Shown: positions 8,782 to 18,241, counted from the stretch's first letter. The stretch is DNA of 64,000 nt from CAVYXK01 sp963708245 (GCA_963708245.1 OY970201.1:2604001-2668000), one strand, 5' to 3'. Notes: generated from the letters alone by a model not told the origin. A program made the numbers and translations.

Positions 8782-11700
8782 ATGGAGCTTCCCCCGATCC
8801 TTTGCGACGTAGAGGCGGACCCGCTGTTCTGGAAGCCGGGCCGGCTCGATCGGCCGAGCGCGTGGTTCGGACATATACCGTTCGCCTTCTGGCTGATGGC
8901 GCAGACCCGTCCGGGAATACTGGTCGAGCTGGGCACCCTGTGGGGCTCCTCCTATGCCGCGTTCTGCGACGCCGTGGTCAATGGCGGGCTACCGACCCGA
9001 TGCTTCGCGGTGGACACTTGGGCCGGCGACCAACATACCGGCTACTACGGCGAGGAAGTCTTCGCCGAGTTCCGGGAGTTCCATGATCAGCGGTACCGCG
9101 CTTTCTCGACGCTGTTGCGGATGACGTTCGACGCCGCCCGGGAGCAGTTCCCGGACGGCACGGTCGATCTGTTGCATATCGATGGCGACCACACCTATGA
9201 GGCGGTGCGGCACGATTTCGAAGCCTGGCGACCCAAGTTGTCGGACCGCGCTGTCGTGCTGTTCCACGACACCAACGTACGCGAGCGCGACTTTGGGGTG
9301 TGGCGGTTGTGGTACGAGCTGCGCCAGCAGCACCCGGGATTCGAGTTCTTCCACAGCTACGGACTGGGGGTGCTGGCTACAGGGACCGAGGTGCCGGCGC
9401 CGCTCTCCGAGCTGTTCGGGGGCGATGACGCGGTCGCGGCCGCGATCCGTGGGCGCTTCGCCGTGCTAGGCGCGGCGGTGGAGGCGGAGGCGCACGCGCG
9501 GCAACTCGTCGAAGAGTTCGCCCGGCACGATGCCGAGTTCACCCGCAGACTGGGGGAGGCGGACAGCGAGCGAGCGAAACTGGCGGTCCAACTGCACGAA
9601 GCCCATCAAGAGAGGGTGCAAGCGCAGCAAGACAGAGTACAGGTGCAGCGCGAGCACGCGGAGCTGGCGGCCCGACTGAGCCGAGCCCAGGCCGAGCTCC
9701 GGACAGCCGCCCGGCAGCGCGATGCGCTGACTGCAGCGCACCGGCAGGCGCAAGCCGTGATCGCGATGCTGCGAGAGGAACAGAGCATCATCCTCGGCTC
9801 GACAATCTGGCGCCTGACGTCGCCGCTTCGGCGACTTGGGCGGGCGATCCCGGCGCCGATCCGGAGGGGTGGGCGTCGAGCGGTGGATGCTGCGTCGGGT
9901 CTGCGCCGGTCGCTTCGCACTCTGCGGCCGAGTGCGCGAGCCGCGCGAGCTGTGGAACTTCCGCCCCGGGGGACGGCTCTGAGTGTGGCGTACGTCTCTG
10001 GGGAGGCGCATACGCCCGGCCACCAATACCGCGTGGTCCGTTACATGGAAGCGGCCGCGGCAGCGGGGGCGAAGGCTTGGTGGCTGCGGGTTGAGGACCT
10101 GGTGCCGCGGATCGACGAGGTCGCCGGCGCGGACGTCGTCGTTATCTGGCGGACCCGTTTCAACCCGGAGATCGAACGGCTGATCGGGGCGGCGCGCGCC
10201 GGGGGTGCGCGGATCGTATTCGACATCGACGATCTGATGTTCCGGCCGGAACTGGCGACCACCGAATTTATCGACGGCATCCGCTCGCAATGCTTCTTGC
10301 CGGAGGACGTCGCGGCGCATTTCGACGACATTCGCCGGGTGTTGGTGGCGGCGGATATCTGCACCTGCACGACAACGGAGCTGGCACAGCACATCCGGGC
10401 GTTCCAGAAGGCGGCCTACGTGGTGCCCAACGGCTTCGACGAGGCCTTCCATCGGGCATCACGGCTGGCGGTGCAAGTCCGCCGGATGCAGGCTGCGGAT
10501 GGGTTGGTGCAAATCGGCTACGCCTCGGGCACACGCACCCACCAGCGGGACTTCGCCGCGGCTGCCGGGGCGATCGCCCGAGTGCTGCGGGAACGACCGG
10601 ACTGTCGGCTGGTGCTGTTCCGCGCATCGGACAGCTTGGATCCAGTGCTTAAGGTCGAGGAGTTCCCCGTCTTCGATACGCTGAGCGGGCAGATCGAGTG
10701 GCGGGAGATGGTGCCGCTGCAGGAGTTGCCGCACGAGTTGGCGCGGTTCGACATCAACACCGCACCGCTCGAGCTCGGCAATCCGTTCTGCGAGGCGAAA
10801 AGCGAGCTCAAATATTTCGAAGCGGCGCTGGTGGAGGTGTGCACGGTGGCCTCGCCGACGGGGCCGATGCGGCGGGCGATCCGGGAAGGAAAGACCGGTC
10901 TGCTCGCTGGTACCGAGGAGGAATGGTACCGGGCGCTGACCAGGCTGGTGGACGAGCCGGCACTGCGGCGACGGATCGGGCACGCGGCCTACCTCGACGT
11001 GCTCTGGTCGTATTCCGCGGGCCGGCGCACCGAGTTGATGCGCGGATTGCTGGCGCAGATGACCGGTGGCGTCGAAGCGGCGCGGGCGTTCGAGCTGGAG
11101 CTGCGGCGGGGTGGCGCCGGCGGTTCGGGGGTGAGGCTGCCGGAGAGCGAGGTTGTGTTTGTCGCCGACCGGCTGGGCCAAGCGGATGCAACGGTGGTGA
11201 TCCCAATCTATAATTATAGACAGTACGTGATCGAAGCACTCGCGTCGGTGCTCGACCAGACCGCGACTGCGCTCGATCTCGTAATAGTCGATGATGCCTC
11301 GACCGATGGATCGCTGGAAGTGTCTGCGGAGTGGGCGCGGGCCCAGGCCGAACAATTCAACCGCGTGGTGGTGCTGCACAACCGGTCGAATGCGGGTCTT
11401 GCTCTGAGCCGCAACGCCGGGTTTGACACGGCCGAAACCCCCTATGTGCTGCCGCTGGACGCCGACAACCGGCTGCTGCCGCGCTGCGTGGAGGCGTGCC
11501 TGGACGTGGTGCGGCAGTCGGGCGCGACCTTTGCCTATCCGTCGATCCGCTGGTTCGGCGGCGAGCAGAAAGTGATCGACGCGGCACCGTTCGAGCCGAT
11601 GCGGCTGGCCGGCGGCAATTACATCGACGCCATGGCGCTGGTGGCGAAATCGGCCTGGGCCGCGGTGGGCGGCTACGACCATATCGAGCACGGCTGGGAG

Positions 11701-11892
11701 GACTATGACTTCTGGTGCCGCTGTGCCGAGCATGGCTTCTGGGGCGCTCCGGCGCGGGAAGTGCTAGCCGAATACCGGGTTCATGAGGGGTCGATGCTGC
11801 GCACCTCGACTGATCTGTCGAGCACCAAACCAGTGGTGATCCGGCAGCTCGAGCAGCGCCATCCGTGGCTGTCGATCCCCGATCCGGAGTGA
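8782..11892 (+). CDS. Methyltransferase / coiled-coil / two-glycosyltransferase fusion
   Basis: A 1036-residue modular protein. Residues ~1-205 are a class I SAM-dependent methyltransferase (VELGTLWGSSYAAF, LHIDGDHTYEAVRHD). Residues ~230-335 are a charged Gln/Arg/Glu-rich coiled coil. Residues ~395-760 are a GT-B type glycosyltransferase (GHQYRVVRYMEAA, FDIDDLMFRPE, VVPNGFDEAF). Residues ~800-1036 are a GT-A family 2 domain (VVIPIYNYRQYV, IVDDASTDGS, LPLDADNR, and HGWEDYDFWCR near the end). No signal peptide is seen, so it is a cytoplasmic enzyme for a decorated surface glycan, perhaps O-antigen or glycoprotein glycan (inferred). The start is uncertain: an ATG 15 codons earlier (8737) is possible and neither has a strong ribosome site. 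Its 3' end is partly duplicated at 13688-13995. Confidence 0.85.
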   Translation: MELPPILCDVEADPLFWKPGRLDRPSAWFGHIPFAFWLMAQTRPGILVELGTLWGSSYAAFCDAVVNGGLPTRCFAVDTWAGDQHTGYYGEEVFAEFREFHDQRYRAFSTLLRMTFDAAREQFPDGTVDLLHIDGDHTYEAVRHDFEAWRPKLSDRAVVLFHDTNVRERDFGVWRLWYELRQQHPGFEFFHSYGLGVLATGTEVPAPLSELFGGDDAVAAAIRGRFAVLGAAVEAEAHARQLVEEFARHDAEFTRRLGEADSERAKLAVQLHEAHQERVQAQQDRVQVQREHAELAARLSRAQAELRTAARQRDALTAAHRQAQAVIAMLREEQSIILGSTIWRLTSPLRRLGRAIPAPIRRGGRRAVDAASGLRRSLRTLRPSARAARAVELPPRGTALSVAYVSGEAHTPGHQYRVVRYMEAAAAAGAKAWWLRVEDLVPRIDEVAGADVVVIWRTRFNPEIERLIGAARAGGARIVFDIDDLMFRPELATTEFIDGIRSQCFLPEDVAAHFDDIRRVLVAADICTCTTTELAQHIRAFQKAAYVVPNGFDEAFHRASRLAVQVRRMQAADGLVQIGYASGTRTHQRDFAAAAGAIARVLRERPDCRLVLFRASDSLDPVLKVEEFPVFDTLSGQIEWREMVPLQELPHELARFDINTAPLELGNPFCEAKSELKYFEAALVEVCTVASPTGPMRRAIREGKTGLLAGTEEEWYRALTRLVDEPALRRRIGHAAYLDVLWSYSAGRRTELMRGLLAQMTGGVEAARAFELELRRGGAGGSGVRLPESEVVFVADRLGQADATVVIPIYNYRQYVIEALASVLDQTATALDLVIVDDASTDGSLEVSAEWARAQAEQFNRVVVLHNRSNAGLALSRNAGFDTAETPYVLPLDADNRLLPRCVEACLDVVRQSGATFAYPSIRWFGGEQKVIDAAPFEPMRLAGGNYIDAMALVAKSAWAAVGGYDHIEHGWEDYDFWCRCAEHGFWGAPAREVLAEYRVHEGSMLRTSTDLSSTKPVVIRQLEQRHPWLSIPDPE

Positions 11893-13371
11893 GAAATCTG
11901 GCCTGCCGTTCACCTCCTGTTATGTTGCGGGAGATAGCGTGCGCCGCATCCGAGAGTGGAGATCGGCATGGCGGCCCCGGTGACAGTTCCCGGCGCGAGC
12001 GGAGGAACGATCGATTATTCAACTCTTTTTAACACATCGCAGAGCCTGACGCTCGCTCAGAGCATCGCAAACGCGCTGGCCGCAGCTTTGGGCAGCGACC
12101 TCTTGAACGCCCAGGACTACGTCCCTCCGCCCGGGTCGACCCCGCCCGCTAATCCCGGCGACACCAATGAACTGATCGTCACAGCCGGCTCGGACAACGG
12201 GATCGTCTTCGTCCCGAGCGGATACACATTTGTGGCAGACAACACCGGGGGAGGCAGCTTCACGGTTGCCGGTGCGCAGAACTTTATCGGCGGCAACGGC
12301 AATCTCACTGTTTACGACACCGCCGGCGCGTCGTCAGTGGGGGGTGGCGTCGATACGATTACGGCCGGGAACGGCAACGACTTATTCGGCCTGAGTGCCG
12401 GTACGACTTATTCGGTAGCCGCCGGAAGCGGGCAAGACACCTTCTTTGCCAATGGCAGCGGCACTATCGCCGACGGCGACGGCGACAACCTTATATTTGT
12501 GGGCTCTGCTGGCGGCACCAATCTGGTGCTGTCGTATGGGCAGGACACCATCGCCGCGGGTGCCGGGGCCAACACGGTCGCGACATATGGGACCGATCCG
12601 CTGATTTACGGCGGTTCCGGCAGCCTGGAGGTGTTCGGCAACACCGCGGTTAACGAGACGGTGGCGGGGGGCTCGGGCCCTGAGACGATTTTTGGCGCCC
12701 AATCGGGTGTCTATTTCCTCGGCTCCTCTACTTCGCTTTTCATCGGCAATCCGTCCAGCAACAGCACGATCGTCGGTACTACCGGGTCGGAGACGGTGTT
12801 CGGCGGGGCGTCGTCGCACGAGACGATCTTCAACAACGGCTCCTCGCTGCTATTCGCCAGCGGCTCGAACGATTCTAGCACAATAGTGGGTGGCCCGAGT
12901 CCCAGCACTCTGTTCGGCTCTGCCGGTTCGGCGATCACTTATTTCTCGACCTCCTCTGCCGGCGGCGTGATGTACGCGGCTGCTAGCGGGAACGAGACGC
13001 TGAACGCGAGTGGCTCGACAGCGAACAGCACGATCTTCGGTGGCGCCGATTCCACGGGCGACAATTTGCTGGCCGGCGGGTCGGGGGACGACGCCTACAT
13101 CGCCGGAGCCGGCAGTGATACGATGGCCGGTGGGTCGGGCAGCAACGATTTTGACTTCACCCGCGGCTTTGCGGGCGGGGCGGACGTTATCAGCGGTTAC
13201 CACCCGGGCGACGTCGTTGCGCTGTTCGGTTATGGTAGCGCCGAGGGCACAAGCGCGTTGGCGGCTGCCAATGTCGCGGGCGGGGCGACCACCATCGCGC
13301 TTTCGGATAACACCAAGATTACATTCGAGGGCATCACGACGCCGAGCTCGATCCACATATTCTCCACCTGA
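11303..13371. repeat. Segmental duplication unit 1: GT 3' end plus RTX-like gene
   Basis: The last ~590 bp of the fusion glycosyltransferase gene plus the following RTX-like gene correspond, in the same order and orientation, to 13688-15657. The second unit has a decayed glycosyltransferase part with internal deletions but an intact RTX-like gene. Confidence 0.8.
11968..13371 (+). CDS. RTX-like secreted glycine-rich repeat protein, copy 1
   Basis: 467 residues from the ATG at 11968, which has GGAG 6-7 nt upstream; a further ATG four codons earlier is less well placed. No N-terminal signal peptide. The body is Gly/Ser/Thr/Asn-rich with nonapeptide-like repeats (GGVDTITAGNGNDLFG near residue 130, GGSGDDAYIAGAGSDTMAGG near 375) typical of calcium-binding beta-roll proteins. 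It ends in a hydrophobic/Thr-Ser tail as in type I secretion substrates. It is therefore probably exported by a type I system, although no such exporter is in the window. Many central repeats lack the Asp of canonical GGxGxDxxx, so only some would bind calcium. Surface or matrix role is inferred. Confidence 0.75.
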   Translation: MAAPVTVPGASGGTIDYSTLFNTSQSLTLAQSIANALAAALGSDLLNAQDYVPPPGSTPPANPGDTNELIVTAGSDNGIVFVPSGYTFVADNTGGGSFTVAGAQNFIGGNGNLTVYDTAGASSVGGGVDTITAGNGNDLFGLSAGTTYSVAAGSGQDTFFANGSGTIADGDGDNLIFVGSAGGTNLVLSYGQDTIAAGAGANTVATYGTDPLIYGGSGSLEVFGNTAVNETVAGGSGPETIFGAQSGVYFLGSSTSLFIGNPSSNSTIVGTTGSETVFGGASSHETIFNNGSSLLFASGSNDSSTIVGGPSPSTLFGSAGSAITYFSTSSAGGVMYAAASGNETLNASGSTANSTIFGGADSTGDNLLAGGSGDDAYIAGAGSDTMAGGSGSNDFDFTRGFAGGADVISGYHPGDVVALFGYGSAEGTSALAAANVAGGATTIALSDNTKITFEGITTPSSIHIFST

Positions 13372-13687
13372 GCAGGGTCGATCGAGCCTGCGGACAACGG
13401 AATAGCTCGAAGATGGGCACCCGACCGGTACTAACCCAGCGTCAGCGGCCCGGATGGGCGGAATCAGGGCTTGCGGTAGCTCGGCTTGGCGCATTACCGG
13501 GTTGTCGATATCAGCGGGCCAAGCACGCGTATGATAGCCCGGCCGGGAAACGTCGGCCGATTAATCCCAGACTGTCGTGTAATTGGCCAGGAAGCAGCGG
13601 GTTCTGACGGTGTCTGCGACCGGCTCAGCGACGATCGCTTGAGTTCGAGGAAAGCTCTCGGAGTCGTGATCAGCACGGGACAGACGA
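13372..13687. other. Gap without recognisable gene
   Basis: These 316 bp lie between the first RTX-like gene and the decayed glycosyltransferase fragment. Neither strand gave a frame I could connect to a protein family, and no clear hairpin was found. Confidence 0.5.
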
Positions 13688-13995
13688 CCCCTCAATCGAC
13701 ACATCGCTGGAAGTGGGGGCGGGCCCGGGCCGAACAATTCAACGCCGGCTTTTGATAGCTGAGACCCCTATGGGCTGCCACTGGATGCTGACAACCTGCT
13801 GCCGCGCTGCGCGGAGGCGTGCCTGCGGACCGAGCACGGCTTCTGGGGCGCTCCGGCGCGGGAGGTGGTGGGCAAATACCGGGTTCATGAGACGTCCATG
13901 CTGCGCACCTCGACCGACCTGCCCAGCATCAAACGGGTGGTGATCTGGCAGTTCGAGCGGCGCCATCCTTGGGTGTCGATCTCCGATCCGGAGAG
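13688..13995 (+). pseudogene. Decayed copy of the GT2 domain 3' end
   Basis: Three blocks match the 3' end of the fusion glycosyltransferase gene: one near 13704-13740 (matching around 11310-11370), one near 13765-13825 (the LPLDADNRLLPRC region) and one from 13826 to 13995 (the EHGFWGAPAREV to ISDPE end). The intervening ~250 bp are deleted and the frame is broken with stops, so it cannot encode the domain. Confidence 0.85.
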
Positions 13996-14223
13996 AGTTC
14001 ACTCGACCGGCGCAGTTCACCGGCCTGTTGTCACATCAGCATTGGCGTAATGCGCGCGGAATCTCGCGCCCTGGTTGTGTCGCGACGCTCCGCCACACGG
14101 TTAGAGATTTCGGCATTGGCGAGCAAAATGGGCTTGCATCGAAGCGCAAGACGATCTTATGGTTTTCTGTCCACTGTGTAAGGTGGCGCACGCGGGACCA
14201 AAGCTGGGAAGGCGGAGAGGGCA

Positions 14224-15657
14224 ATGGCATTATCGGTATCACTTCCTGGCCCGAACTTTACTCAGATTAACATCAGTGGCTTCAACACACCGTTCAACCA
14301 GCAGCTTGCGCAGGATATCTCGAGTTTCCTGACCTCGCTGGTGCCCGTCGACCCGGTACTGAATGTCCAAACGTACACCCCGCCGACGACGCCGGCGGCT
14401 ATTGCGAGCGACGTGAACGAACTGGTGGTCCCCGCTTCGCTGAATGGGGGGACGGTCTTCACCCCGGCCGGGTATACGTTTGTGGTGGATGACACCGGGG
14501 GCGGGAGCTTCACGGTCGCCGGCGCGCAGAACTTTATTGGCGGCAGCGGCAATCTGACGGTGTACGATGCCGTGGGCGCGGCATCCGTCGGGGGCGGCGT
14601 TGACACAATCACGGCCGGGGACGGAAACGACCTGTTCGGCTTGATTCCCGGCTCGACCTATACGGTGGCTGGCGGCAACGGGGACGACACATATTATGCC
14701 AATGGCAGCGGTGCGATCGCGGACGGCACGGGCAGCAATCTGATTTTTGTGGACTCCGCTGGGGGCACCAATCTGGTGCTGTCCTACGGAACGTCTGATA
14801 CAATCGTCGCCGGCGCCGGGGCTGCCACGATCTCCACGAACGGGACCGACCCACTGATTTTCGGCGGCTCCGGCAGTCTGGAACTGTTCGGCAATTCCGC
14901 GACCGACGTAACTTTCTTTGGCGGGACAGGCCCGGAGGTGCTCTTCGGCGCCACGTCGGGGACGTATTTCCTCGGCACCTCCACCTCGCTCTTCTTCGGC
15001 GGTCCGGCCAGCGACAGCACGATCATCGGAACCACCGGGTCGGAGACGGTGTTCGGCGGCCCATCGTCGAACGAGGTCATCTTCACCAACAGCTCTTCGC
15101 TGGTGTTTGTCGCCGGTACAAGCAATTCCAGCACAATCGTCGGTGGCTCGAGCCCCACCACGTTGTTTGGTGGTTCTGCAGGTTCCGACATCACCTACCT
15201 CTCGAGTTCGTCGACTGGCGGTGCACTGTATTTTGCTGGTCCCGGGAACGAGACGCTGAACGCTGCCGGCTCGATCTCGACCGCTGCCGGCTCGATCGCG
15301 AACGCGACGCTGTTCGGTGGCCAGGATCCGACGGGAGGTGATTTGCTGGTCGGCGGGGCGGGAAACGACTCGCTGATTGCCGGAAGTGGGAGCGACACAA
15401 TGACCGGCGGCAAGGGGGACAATACGTTCGCCTTCTTCAAAGGGTCAGCAGGTGGCGACGACTTCATCACCGATTACGGAGTGGAAGGATCAAAGGACAC
15501 GGTGGACCTGCAGGGCTACGGCGCCAATGCCATATCGAGCGCGCTCTTAAGTGCCACGGTCGCGGGTGGCGCGACCACCATCGCGCTCCCGGACAACACC
15601 AAGATCACATTCGACCACGTCACTTCGGTCTCCTCGATCAACATCCACTCGAGCTGA
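14224..15657 (+). CDS. RTX-like secreted glycine-rich repeat protein, copy 2
   Basis: A 477-residue paralogue of the protein at 11968-13371, with a good ribosome site (GGCGGAGAGGGCA before the ATG). The first ~60 residues diverge. From about residue 65 similarity is high: GGGSFTVAGAQNFIGG, GGVDTITAGDGNDLFG, then a C-terminal GGAGNDSLIAGSGSDTMTGG and a D-rich TDYGVEGSKDTVDL segment. It has no signal peptide and ends with a hydrophobic/Ser tail, as expected for a type I secretion substrate (inferred). A small in-frame repeat (AAGSI) marks an insertion relative to copy 1. The IS relic begins only 18 bp after the stop. Confidence 0.75.
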   Translation: MALSVSLPGPNFTQINISGFNTPFNQQLAQDISSFLTSLVPVDPVLNVQTYTPPTTPAAIASDVNELVVPASLNGGTVFTPAGYTFVVDDTGGGSFTVAGAQNFIGGSGNLTVYDAVGAASVGGGVDTITAGDGNDLFGLIPGSTYTVAGGNGDDTYYANGSGAIADGTGSNLIFVDSAGGTNLVLSYGTSDTIVAGAGAATISTNGTDPLIFGGSGSLELFGNSATDVTFFGGTGPEVLFGATSGTYFLGTSTSLFFGGPASDSTIIGTTGSETVFGGPSSNEVIFTNSSSLVFVAGTSNSSTIVGGSSPTTLFGGSAGSDITYLSSSSTGGALYFAGPGNETLNAAGSISTAAGSIANATLFGGQDPTGGDLLVGGAGNDSLIAGSGSDTMTGGKGDNTFAFFKGSAGGDDFITDYGVEGSKDTVDLQGYGANAISSALLSATVAGGATTIALPDNTKITFDHVTSVSSINIHSS

Positions 15658-15673
15658 AGCGACCGGAGATCTC

Positions 15674-16681
15674 CTACGGCGCTGGAGCGCCTGTCAGACG
15701 CATTCTCGGCGATCTACGCTGACGGCGGCCGGCCATCGATCGCGCCGGAGAAGCTGCTGCGGGCACTGCTGCTGCAAGTGCTGTTCTCGATCCGCTCGGA
15801 ACGTCAACTGATGCAGCAGCTCAGCTACAACATGCTGTTCCGCTGGTTCGTCGGGCTGGCGATGGATACCCCGGTGTGGGACGTAACGGTGTTCACCAAG
15901 AACCGCGATCGCCTGCTGGAAGGCGACATCGCGCGCGGCTTTCTGGCGGCGATCCTGGCCGATCCGCAGGTCACGCCGCTGCTCTCTGGCGAGCATTTTT
16001 CGGTCGACGGCACGCTGATCGAGGCCTGGGCGTCGATGAAAAGCTTCCGTGTGAAGGACGGCAGCGATCAGCCGCCGGCCGCGGGGCGCAACGGCGAGCG
16101 CGACTTCCACGGCGAACAGCGCAGCAACGAGACGCACGCCTCGACCACCGACCCGGACGCCCGGCTGTATCGCAAATCGGCCGGGCAGGAGGCCAAGCTG
16201 TGCCACATGGGGCACGTGCTGATGGAGAACCGCAATGGCCTGATCGTGGATGCGCAAACCACGACCGCCACCGGCACGGCGGAACGCGAGGCGGCGATTG
16301 CGATGATCGAGAGCCTGCCGGCCGGCCCGCGCATCACGCTGGGCGCCGACAAGGCCTATGACACCCAGGGGCTTTGTCGCCGAGGTGCGGCCGCTGAAGG
16401 TGACGCCACACGTCGCACAGAACAACAAGCACCGTCGCTCCGCCATTGATGGCCGCACCACGCGGCATGCCGGCTACGCGATCAGCCAGTGCAGGCGCAA
16501 GCGCATCGAGGAGGTGTTCGGCTGGATCAAGACGGTGGGCGGTCTACGCAAGACACGTCACCGTGGCACCGCCCGCGTCGGCTGGATGTTTACTCTGGCG
16601 GCGGCCTACAATGCGGTGCGCATCCCCGAAGCTGCTGGCCGGCGGGGCGTAGCGGTGCCTGGAGTGTGTCCCGCGGCATGA
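15674..16681 (+). mobile_element. IS5-family insertion sequence relic
   Basis: Coding remnants of one IS5-family transposase fill this stretch. The 5' end of the element and any left inverted repeat are missing next to the RTX-like gene. I could not identify terminal inverted repeats or target duplications on either side, so the outer limits are those of the recognisable coding sequence. Confidence 0.8.
15676..16652 (+). pseudogene. IS5-family transposase, 5'-truncated and frameshifted
   Basis: The frame enters without a start codon (ALERLSDAFSAIYADGGRPS) and continues through family blocks IRSERQLM, FRWFVGLAMD, EHFSVDGTLIEAWAS (catalytic Asp region), DFHGEQRSNETHASTTDPDA and LGADKAYDT. One extra G in the GGGG run near 16367-16370 shifts the frame. 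The rest (FVAEVRPLKVTPHVAQNN, RKRIEEVFGWIKTVGG with the catalytic Glu region) continues in the next frame. Both defects make it inactive unless the frameshift is a sequencing error; the truncated start would remain. Confidence 0.88.
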
Positions 16682-16905
16682 CTCTTGCCCGCCGGGACAG
16701 CAAAAATCTACGAAATCGATGTGCAAAGTGTGTTCCGATCGCCACCAGGGAAGCAAGCCGCTCGGAACTTTCGTGATTTTCCGCAGCCTGCTAAGAGAGA
16801 AACGCCATCAGGCCAACCGTTGCCGAGAAGGACATTATTCCGTTCCTAGGGCAACGTGGCGTGCAATACAACCAGTCCCCTGCGGTGGCCTCCTTACCGG
16901 CCTGG

Positions 16906-17144
16906 TTACAGCCCTTTCTTGATCGCCTGGCGGCCGACGTACAGGCCGGTGTACCAGGCGATGAAGTGCGGCAGGTCGTAGCGGTAGCCGCGGCGGGTTG
17001 CGGCCGACAGATCGATCAGCGCCACGCGGCGGCCGGCGGCGGCGAACTGCACCGCCAGGTGCGCGGCGAGCGTCGTCTTGCCATGCCTCCCTTGCGGGAC
17101 AGCAGCGCGACCACGCGGAACGCGGCGGGCGAATGGGATAGCAT
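16906..17144 (-). pseudogene. ParA-family ATPase remnant
   Basis: The minus strand starts MLSHSPAAFRVVALLSRKGG and then needs a one-base insertion to restore the deviant Walker A of ParA/MinD ATPases (KGGHGKTTLAAHLAVQF), followed by GRRVALIDL. The usual Walker A' and switch regions are gone: after the first strand-loop the frame runs into an unrelated-looking tail (YDLPHFIAWYTGLYVGRQ) and stops. So the gene has an internal deletion and a frameshift. ParA proteins partition plasmids or chromosomes; here it may mark integrated plasmid-derived DNA. Confidence 0.65.
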
Positions 17145-17173
17145 CGCCGCGCCGTATATCCGGGATCGTCTAG

Positions 17174-17326
17174 CTATGCGTGCATACTACGCTGTGAATC
17201 CGGCGTGTCAGGATCGAACGGCGGGTCCCCTGGCGACTCAGCCGGCTTGCGCCTCGCCACAGCGATAGCGGCACGCGCGACCCGCAGCTTGCCCTTCGAC
17301 ATTGGCGCCGCAGGGGCCTCGGCCAT
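17174..17326 (-). CDS. Small unknown ORF upstream of the ParA remnant
   Basis: A 50-codon frame starting MAEAPAAPMSKGKL with AGGTCCTCCG just upstream. Composition is Ala/Arg/Pro-rich with an acidic Asp/Pro segment near the end. It lies 30 bp before the ParA relic in the same direction and could be a small partner of it. No family is recognised, and the rest of 17145-17459 holds nothing else I can support. Confidence 0.25.
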   Translation of the reverse strand: MAEAPAAPMSKGKLRVARAAIAVARRKPAESPGDPPFDPDTPDSQRSMHA

Positions 17327-17459
17327 CGGAGGACCTCTGAAAGCCGTACACGCGATTGACCTCAGAGCGCCCGATCCGCGCGCGGCCGATGCGGTCGAGA
17401 CTGACCTCGAACGCCTCGATACGCGTCACAGTCGGCAGGCTCGGAATACGGCCATCTTA

Positions 17460-18152
17460 TTACAGCTGGCGCAGCGGGTGATCTGGCCGGATGTTGCTCG
17501 GCTCCGAGTTGTTGTCTTTTTCGACAAAGATCAGATTATGGCAGAATTGGATTGAAACAATATTAGAATCGAGGTAAGTCGGGCAATAGGAGGCAGCAAT
17601 AAACTCAGCGTGGTTCAAGCCGTGGACCAGCCCCTTGAAAAACCCCATCGTGGTATGGGGCGCATCAGGTTGCTGCGATGATCCCCCGAGCGCTGGCCAG
17701 TACGACGTCTGCGTATCCTCGACGACGTACAAACCACCCTGGCTGAGAAGAGGAAACAGCACATTGAACGTCGTGATGACGTGTTTATTAATGTGGCTGC
17801 CATCGTCGATAATGATGTCGAATCCGCCGGCGTCGAGGTTCATGCGGCGCAGCAGCTCGGCATCGTCCTGGCTGCCCTGATAGATCCGAATGCGGTCGGT
17901 GGCATGGGCACGTTTGTCGTGAATATCGAGCGCGAACACCCGCGCCCGCGGGAAATATTCGGTCCACATGCGAAGAGACGCCCCGCCGCTCGCCGGGTCG
18001 TCATAGCCACCGACCCCGATTTCCAGCATGGTGATCTCGCGGTCCCGGAACCGAGCGAACTGGGTTTCGTAGTGCCGGGAGTAGCTGTGCGGGCCCCACT
18101 TGTCGCTGCCGTGTTTGATCGCAAGTGCGGTAAGTTGGCCGATCTGTGGCAT
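17460..18152 (-). CDS. Class I SAM-dependent methyltransferase (MycE/CmcI-like)
   Basis: 230 residues from MPQIGQLTALAI, chosen because AGGA lies about 6 nt upstream. Longer starts exist at 18167 and at a GTG at 18245 that overlaps the upstream stop by 4 nt. Motifs are KHGSDKWGPHSY near the start, EIGVGGYDDP (SAM-binding loop), FALDIHDKR and FDIIIDDGSH, as in sugar O-methyltransferases such as the MycE catalytic domain. It may be coupled to the GT61 gene just upstream and probably methylates a glycan sugar (inferred). Cytoplasmic. Confidence 0.8.
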   Translation of the reverse strand: MPQIGQLTALAIKHGSDKWGPHSYSRHYETQFARFRDREITMLEIGVGGYDDPASGGASLRMWTEYFPRARVFALDIHDKRAHATDRIRIYQGSQDDAELLRRMNLDAGGFDIIIDDGSHINKHVITTFNVLFPLLSQGGLYVVEDTQTSYWPALGGSSQQPDAPHTTMGFFKGLVHGLNHAEFIAASYCPTYLDSNIVSIQFCHNLIFVEKDNNSEPSNIRPDHPLRQL

Positions 18153-18241
18153 GTCGGTTCCTGTCATGGGTATGGGCGACCGAAGGCCAGTTCTTGCCTT
18201 CGGTCCGTGCCTCCAAATTAAAGCCGCCACCTTCGCCATGA

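Larger units (their letters stand above)
13688..15657. repeat. Segmental duplication unit 2: GT remnant plus RTX-like gene
   Basis: The partner of 11303-13371. The first 300 bp match separated pieces of the upstream glycosyltransferase 3' end. The RTX-like gene follows after a 230-bp spacer. Confidence 0.78.

Noticed and set aside
11968..15657. CRISPR-like or minisatellite repeats in the glycine-rich genes
   Set aside because: The repeats are protein-level beta-roll units within open frames, with irregular DNA spacing.
16861..17268. Plus-strand frame over the ParA region
   Set aside because: The recognisable ParA P-loop is on the minus strand; the plus-strand frame has no motif.
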